A stretch of 8,370 bases of DNA from Actinomycetota bacterium (GTDB taxonomy: Bacteria; Actinomycetota; Acidimicrobiia; Acidimicrobiales; Microtrichaceae): positions 1-8,370 of the forward strand of contig SXMI01000058.1 in the NCBI GenBank assembly GCA_005777415.1, in the 5' to 3' direction. Made by a program: the position numbers and the translations under genes. The notes beneath the pieces were generated by a model, which was not told the origin of the DNA, searched no databases, and saw only the letters and a program-made list of their open reading frames with translations. Positions within the stretch are counted from its first letter, which is position 1. Each line of letters starts with the position of its first letter. Positions 5,473 to 8,370 of this stretch are shown here, in pieces.

Positions 5473-8085
5473 TCAGGCGGCTCGTATCGCCTCGAGGACC
5501 TCGACCCGGACCGCCCGTCGGGCCGGCACTACCGACGCCAGGATCCCCACCAGCAGGCCGACCCCGACGATCGCCCCGAGCCGCGCCCCGTTCAGCGCGA
5601 GCGGCACGGACCCGCCACCCAACGATCCCACGAGCACCCAGCCGACCAGGACCCCGCACCCGACCCCGATGGCGGTCCCGAGCGCCGCCACCAGCACCGA
5701 CTCGAGTTGCACGGTGCGCGCCACCTGTGACCGGGTGGTGCCCAGCGCCCGGACGACACCGAGCTCCTGGCGTCGTTCGTGGATCGAGAGCGTCGTCGTG
5801 TTGACGATCCCGATGAGCGCCACCACCACGCTGATGCCGAGCAGGGCGTTCACCGCGCCGATCAGGAAGTCCAGCACCTGTCCGACGATCTGTCCGAGGA
5901 AGTTCCCGGGGACGACCTGCACCCCGGTGTAGTCGGCCAGCAGTTCGTCCAGGGCCAGGCCGACCTGCTCGGCGGCACCCGGGTCGGTGCGCACGTAGAC
6001 CAGGTTCACGGGCTGCTCACCCGCCAGCTCCAGGAAGGCCTCCTCGGAGACGAGGACGCCGAGCGACAGCGAGTCGATCCGCGCCCGGAGCGTCGCGGCG
6101 ACGGGGAAGGACCGGACGTCGCCGTCGGGCAGCACCACGTCCACGGCGTCACCCACCCCGGCGCCACCACCGAAGGGTGAGGTCGCCTCGCCGGGGAACG
6201 TCGTCGGGGGCGCACCGCCCGGGGCGCCGTCGTCGGGGGTGGACAGGGTGAACGACGACAGGTCCACGACCGCCGCCGCCCGGCCGGCAGCCACCTCGTC
6301 GAGCGAGCCGGCGACCACCTCCAGGCCGGTGGTCTCCTGCAGGGCCCGGACGTCGGCTCCGGACACGGCGGTCTGGTTCCCCAGCGAACCGGCGAACGCG
6401 GTCGTGCGCACCGGGGCGGTGCGGCGGACACCGTCGGTGTCGGCGATCCCGTCCAGGACCTCGTCGGCGATCGGCGCACCCGAGCTGGCGACGATGAAGT
6501 CCGAGGCCGAGAGGGCGTCCAACTGGCCTGTGGCCCAGGCCTTGAACGCCTCGCCCGAGGTGGTCACCACGGTCACCAGGAACAGGCCGATCACCAGGGC
6601 GTTCGCCGTCGTGGCGGTGCGCCTCGGGTTGCGGACCGTGTTGTCGACCGCCAGCCGGGCGGTCAGGCCGAGTCGACGTGCGGGCGGCGTGAGCAGGCGG
6701 GCGAAGGCCCGGGCCAGCAGCGGACCGCCGACGATCACGCCGAGGAACAGCGTGAGGGCACCGGGACCGAGCAGCCACGCCGTCCAGCCGCCCAGACGGA
6801 CGCCGAGCAGGAGCACCAGTCCGAGCCCGAGGAGTGCTCCGCCCACCGCCGCCCGGACCGGCGAGGTGCCGGAGCGGTCCACTGCCCCCTGTCGCATGGC
6901 CTCGACGGGGCGGGTCCGCCCGGCGCGGATGGCGGGCGCCAGCACCGAGACGGTCGTGACCACGGTCCCGGCGGTGACGCAGCCGACGACGAGCAGCGGA
7001 CTGACCGAGATGCCGGCGCCGGGGAGCCGGAAGCCGAGCACCTCGAGCAGCCGGACGACGCCGTCCGCCAGCAGCGCCCCGGCCAGCACGCCCAGGAGAC
7101 TGGCGACCACGCCCACTGCGACGCCCTCGGCCAGCAGCGACCGGCGCACCTGGCCGGGGGTGCCGCCGATCGCCCGGACCAGCGCCAGTTCCCGACGGCG
7201 CTGGCTCACCACGACGGCGAAGGTGTTCGCGATGACGAACCCGGCGACGAACAGGGCGACCCAGGCGAACCCGTTGAGCACGGGTCGCAGGATGTCCACC
7301 AAGCCGGCGGTGAGCGCCTGACGGGACTCGCGGAACGTCGGGCCGGTGACGACGTTGAGGTTGGTGCCGGCCAGGTCGCCCGAGAGGGCCTCGGCGACCC
7401 GGTCGACGTCCGCGTCGCGGTCGCCGCTGTCGCCGTTCGTGGGACCGACGCGGACGAGTACCGACTCCCAGCCGGTGGCCCGGGCGCCGAGCACCTCGAG
7501 TGCGTCGTCGGGCTCGAACGACACGGTCCCGCCGTCGTCGACCGAGTCCGCGTCGCCGAAGCGGCTGGTGCCGACGACCTGCCGCTCGACCGGCCCCGAC
7601 GGCGTGGCCAGACGGACGGTGTCGCCGACGCCGACGCCCACCTCCCCGGCCGTGCGTTCGTCGATGACGACGCCGCCGTCGACGGGTGCGGATCCGGCGG
7701 TGATCGTGAGCGGGTTGAGTCCCCCCTGGTCCTCGATCCAGGCCCGGCCGCGGGTGCGGGACGCCACCGTCGTGCCGTCGGCGTCCAGGATGCGGACCGG
7801 CTCGGCGAGCTCCCCGGCGGCGGCCGCCACCCCGGGGGTGTCCCGGATCCGCACCAGATCCTCATCGCTCACACCCAGGCCGAGGCCCTCGAACTGCAGG
7901 CTCGACTCGACCGCCAGGTCGACGCCGGCGTACTGGCGGTCCACGGTGCCGAGCAGCGCGTTGCGCATCGCCCCGGTCAGGACCAACCCGGCCGCCAGGA
8001 ACCCGATCCCGACGACGACGGCGAGCGCGGTGGCCACGAAGCGCGGCGCGTAGGCGCGCAGGTTGCGGAGCGCGAGTCGGACCAC
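5473..8085 (-). CDS. ABC transporter permease, duplicated FtsX/MacB type
   Basis: An 870-aa membrane subunit of a MacB/LolC-like ABC transporter, a family that moves substrates or transmits force from the periplasmic face. Residues about 17-39 form the first helix, followed by a large extracytoplasmic domain (about 45-265). An FtsX core of three helices (about 270-395) carries the coupling segment RRRELALVRAIGGTPGQV (296-313). After a hydrophobic stretch at 411-456 the pattern repeats: a helix at about 491-509, a second extracytoplasmic domain (515-735, with a Gly/Pro-rich loop at 619-643), and a second FtsX core (about 742-866) carrying ERRQELGVVRALGTTRSQV (770-788). The two near-identical coupling segments show internal duplication, so one chain may supply both permease halves. 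The start is GTG at 8083-8085, with GAGG 7 nt upstream overlapping the ATPase stop. The substrate is unknown; lipoprotein, lipid or peptide export are family options. Confidence 0.92.
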   Translation of the reverse strand: MVRLALRNLRAYAPRFVATALAVVVGIGFLAAGLVLTGAMRNALLGTVDRQYAGVDLAVESSLQFEGLGLGVSDEDLVRIRDTPGVAAAAGELAEPVRILDADGTTVASRTRGRAWIEDQGGLNPLTITAGSAPVDGGVVIDERTAGEVGVGVGDTVRLATPSGPVERQVVGTSRFGDADSVDDGGTVSFEPDDALEVLGARATGWESVLVRVGPTNGDSGDRDADVDRVAEALSGDLAGTNLNVVTGPTFRESRQALTAGLVDILRPVLNGFAWVALFVAGFVIANTFAVVVSQRRRELALVRAIGGTPGQVRRSLLAEGVAVGVVASLLGVLAGALLADGVVRLLEVLGFRLPGAGISVSPLLVVGCVTAGTVVTTVSVLAPAIRAGRTRPVEAMRQGAVDRSGTSPVRAAVGGALLGLGLVLLLGVRLGGWTAWLLGPGALTLFLGVIVGGPLLARAFARLLTPPARRLGLTARLAVDNTVRNPRRTATTANALVIGLFLVTVVTTSGEAFKAWATGQLDALSASDFIVASSGAPIADEVLDGIADTDGVRRTAPVRTTAFAGSLGNQTAVSGADVRALQETTGLEVVAGSLDEVAAGRAAAVVDLSSFTLSTPDDGAPGGAPPTTFPGEATSPFGGGAGVGDAVDVVLPDGDVRSFPVAATLRARIDSLSLGVLVSEEAFLELAGEQPVNLVYVRTDPGAAEQVGLALDELLADYTGVQVVPGNFLGQIVGQVLDFLIGAVNALLGISVVVALIGIVNTTTLSIHERRQELGVVRALGTTRSQVARTVQLESVLVAALGTAIGVGCGVLVGWVLVGSLGGGSVPLALNGARLGAIVGVGLLVGILASVVPARRAVRVEVLEAIRAA

Positions 8086-8092
8086 GGCGTCG

Positions 8093-8096
8093 CCTC
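8093..8096 (-). promoter_or_regulatory. Ribosome-binding site of the ABC permease
   Basis: GAGG on the minus strand (8096-8093) lies 7 nt before GTG 8085 and overlaps the TGA of the ATPase gene. It supports that start and suggests translational coupling of the two subunits. Confidence 0.5.
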
Positions 8097-8370
8097 AGCC
8101 GGCGGGGGTGCCGGTCCGTTCGAGCAGTTGGGCCCAGGTGGGCTGCACCAGGTCGTCGACGATGCGTCCGTCGTTGAGGAACACCACCCGGTCGGCGCGG
8201 GCGGCGGCGACGGGGTCGTGGGTGACCATGACGACGGTCGGTCCGAACTCGGAAGTGGCCCGGGCGAGGAAGTCGAGGATCTCGGCCGAGGAGCGGGAGT
8301 CCAGGTTGCCCGTGGGCTCGTCGGCCACGATCAACTCGGGGCGTTCGACGAGCGCCCTGGCCACGGCCAC
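8095..8370 (-). CDS. ABC transporter ATP-binding protein, C-terminal fragment
   Basis: The last 91 codons of a MacB/LolD-type ATPase; the gene begins beyond the right edge, so the GTG at the window end is internal rather than a start. Numbering from the edge, VAVARALVERPELIVADEPT covers the end of the signature helix and Walker B (LIVADEP, 14-20), with catalytic Glu19. GNLDS (21-25) is the D-loop in the form typical of LolD/MacB ATPases, and MVTHD (48-52) holds the H-loop His51. The tail (DRVVFLNDGRIVDD) is the usual C-terminal strand of the family. Walker A and the LSGGQ signature lie off the window. The stop is 9 nt before the permease start, so the two form one operon and one complex on the cytoplasmic face of the membrane. 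Confidence 0.93.
   Translation of the reverse strand: MAVARALVERPELIVADEPTGNLDSRSSAEILDFLARATSEFGPTVVMVTHDPVAAARADRVVFLNDGRIVDDLVQPTWAQLLERTGTPAG

Noticed and set aside
5468..5482. AGCCG-TCAGG-CGGCT hairpin at the permease stop as a terminator
   Set aside because: The stem is only 5 bp, with no T-tract, so it is too weak to call; read-through from the ABC operon into tauE cannot be excluded.
4433..5659. Open extension of the cstB frame upstream, giving an apparent 874-residue protein
   Set aside because: The first 409 residues are Arg/Pro/Gly-rich shadow of the tauE reading frame, with no domain, and the GTG with a ribosome-binding site at 4432 matches the family N-terminus.
4105..5730. Plus-strand open frame of 541 codons, Arg- and Asp-rich
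   Set aside because: Crosses cstB, tauE and the operator in antisense; highly charged low-complexity translation typical of GC-rich shadows.
7828..7840. CACCCCGGGGGTG as a second CsoR-type operator
   Set aside because: It is inside the permease coding region, encoding a Thr-Pro-Gly-Val stretch, has no TA ends and is not near a gene start.
8094..8105. Twelve-base match CTCAGCCGGCGG shared with 3034-3045
   Set aside because: Both are the ends of minus-strand genes encoding Ala-Gly-stop with favoured GC-rich codons; coincidence explains it better than a site-specific element.

Overview
This is very high-GC, gene-dense DNA with tight operons, GTG starts and almost no intergenic space. That suggests a high-GC actinobacterium, possibly a less-studied lineage; the sequence alone does not fix the order. 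No gap exceeds 70 bases, and I see no RNA genes, insertion sequences or CRISPR arrays.

Left part, 1-3001. The left edge carries the first 43 codons of a minus-strand ergothioneine synthase gene (egtB, TIGR03440-like type). Divergent from it, 36 bases away, a plus-strand pair begins: an MFS efflux-type transporter, then a PhoD-family phosphatase/phosphodiesterase with a twin-arginine lipoprotein signal. The last two are almost certainly translationally coupled. The pair meets the next operon tail to tail at 3002-3034, where a nested inverted repeat covers both stop codons.

Centre, 3035-5457, minus strand: the most informative part. A TauE/SafE-type sulfur-anion exporter gene is followed by a CstB-like protein (persulfide dioxygenase, pseudo-rhodanese, rhodanese). 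Directly upstream of tauE is a perfect 14-bp palindrome of the CsoR/CstR operator type (TACCCCC/GGGGGTA). It abuts a TTGACG -35 box, and a -10-like hexamer lies 6 nt before a GTG codon. The best reading is a two-gene, persulfide-responsive detoxification operon resembling the Staphylococcus aureus cst system, with a leaderless first gene. CstB would oxidise persulfide to sulfite and thiosulfate, and TauE would export the products. The regulator, a sulfide:quinone oxidoreductase and CstA are not in the window.

Right part, 5473-8370, minus strand: a large duplicated FtsX/MacB-type ABC permease (870 aa) and, 9 bases upstream of it, the C-terminal part of its ATPase, which runs off the right edge. 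This is a LolCDE/MacB-like export or envelope-stress transporter of unknown substrate. It reads toward tauE without a convincing terminator.

I do not see a wholly new system. The most notable item is the compact CstR-type operator, tauE and cstB arrangement in a high-GC actinobacterium.
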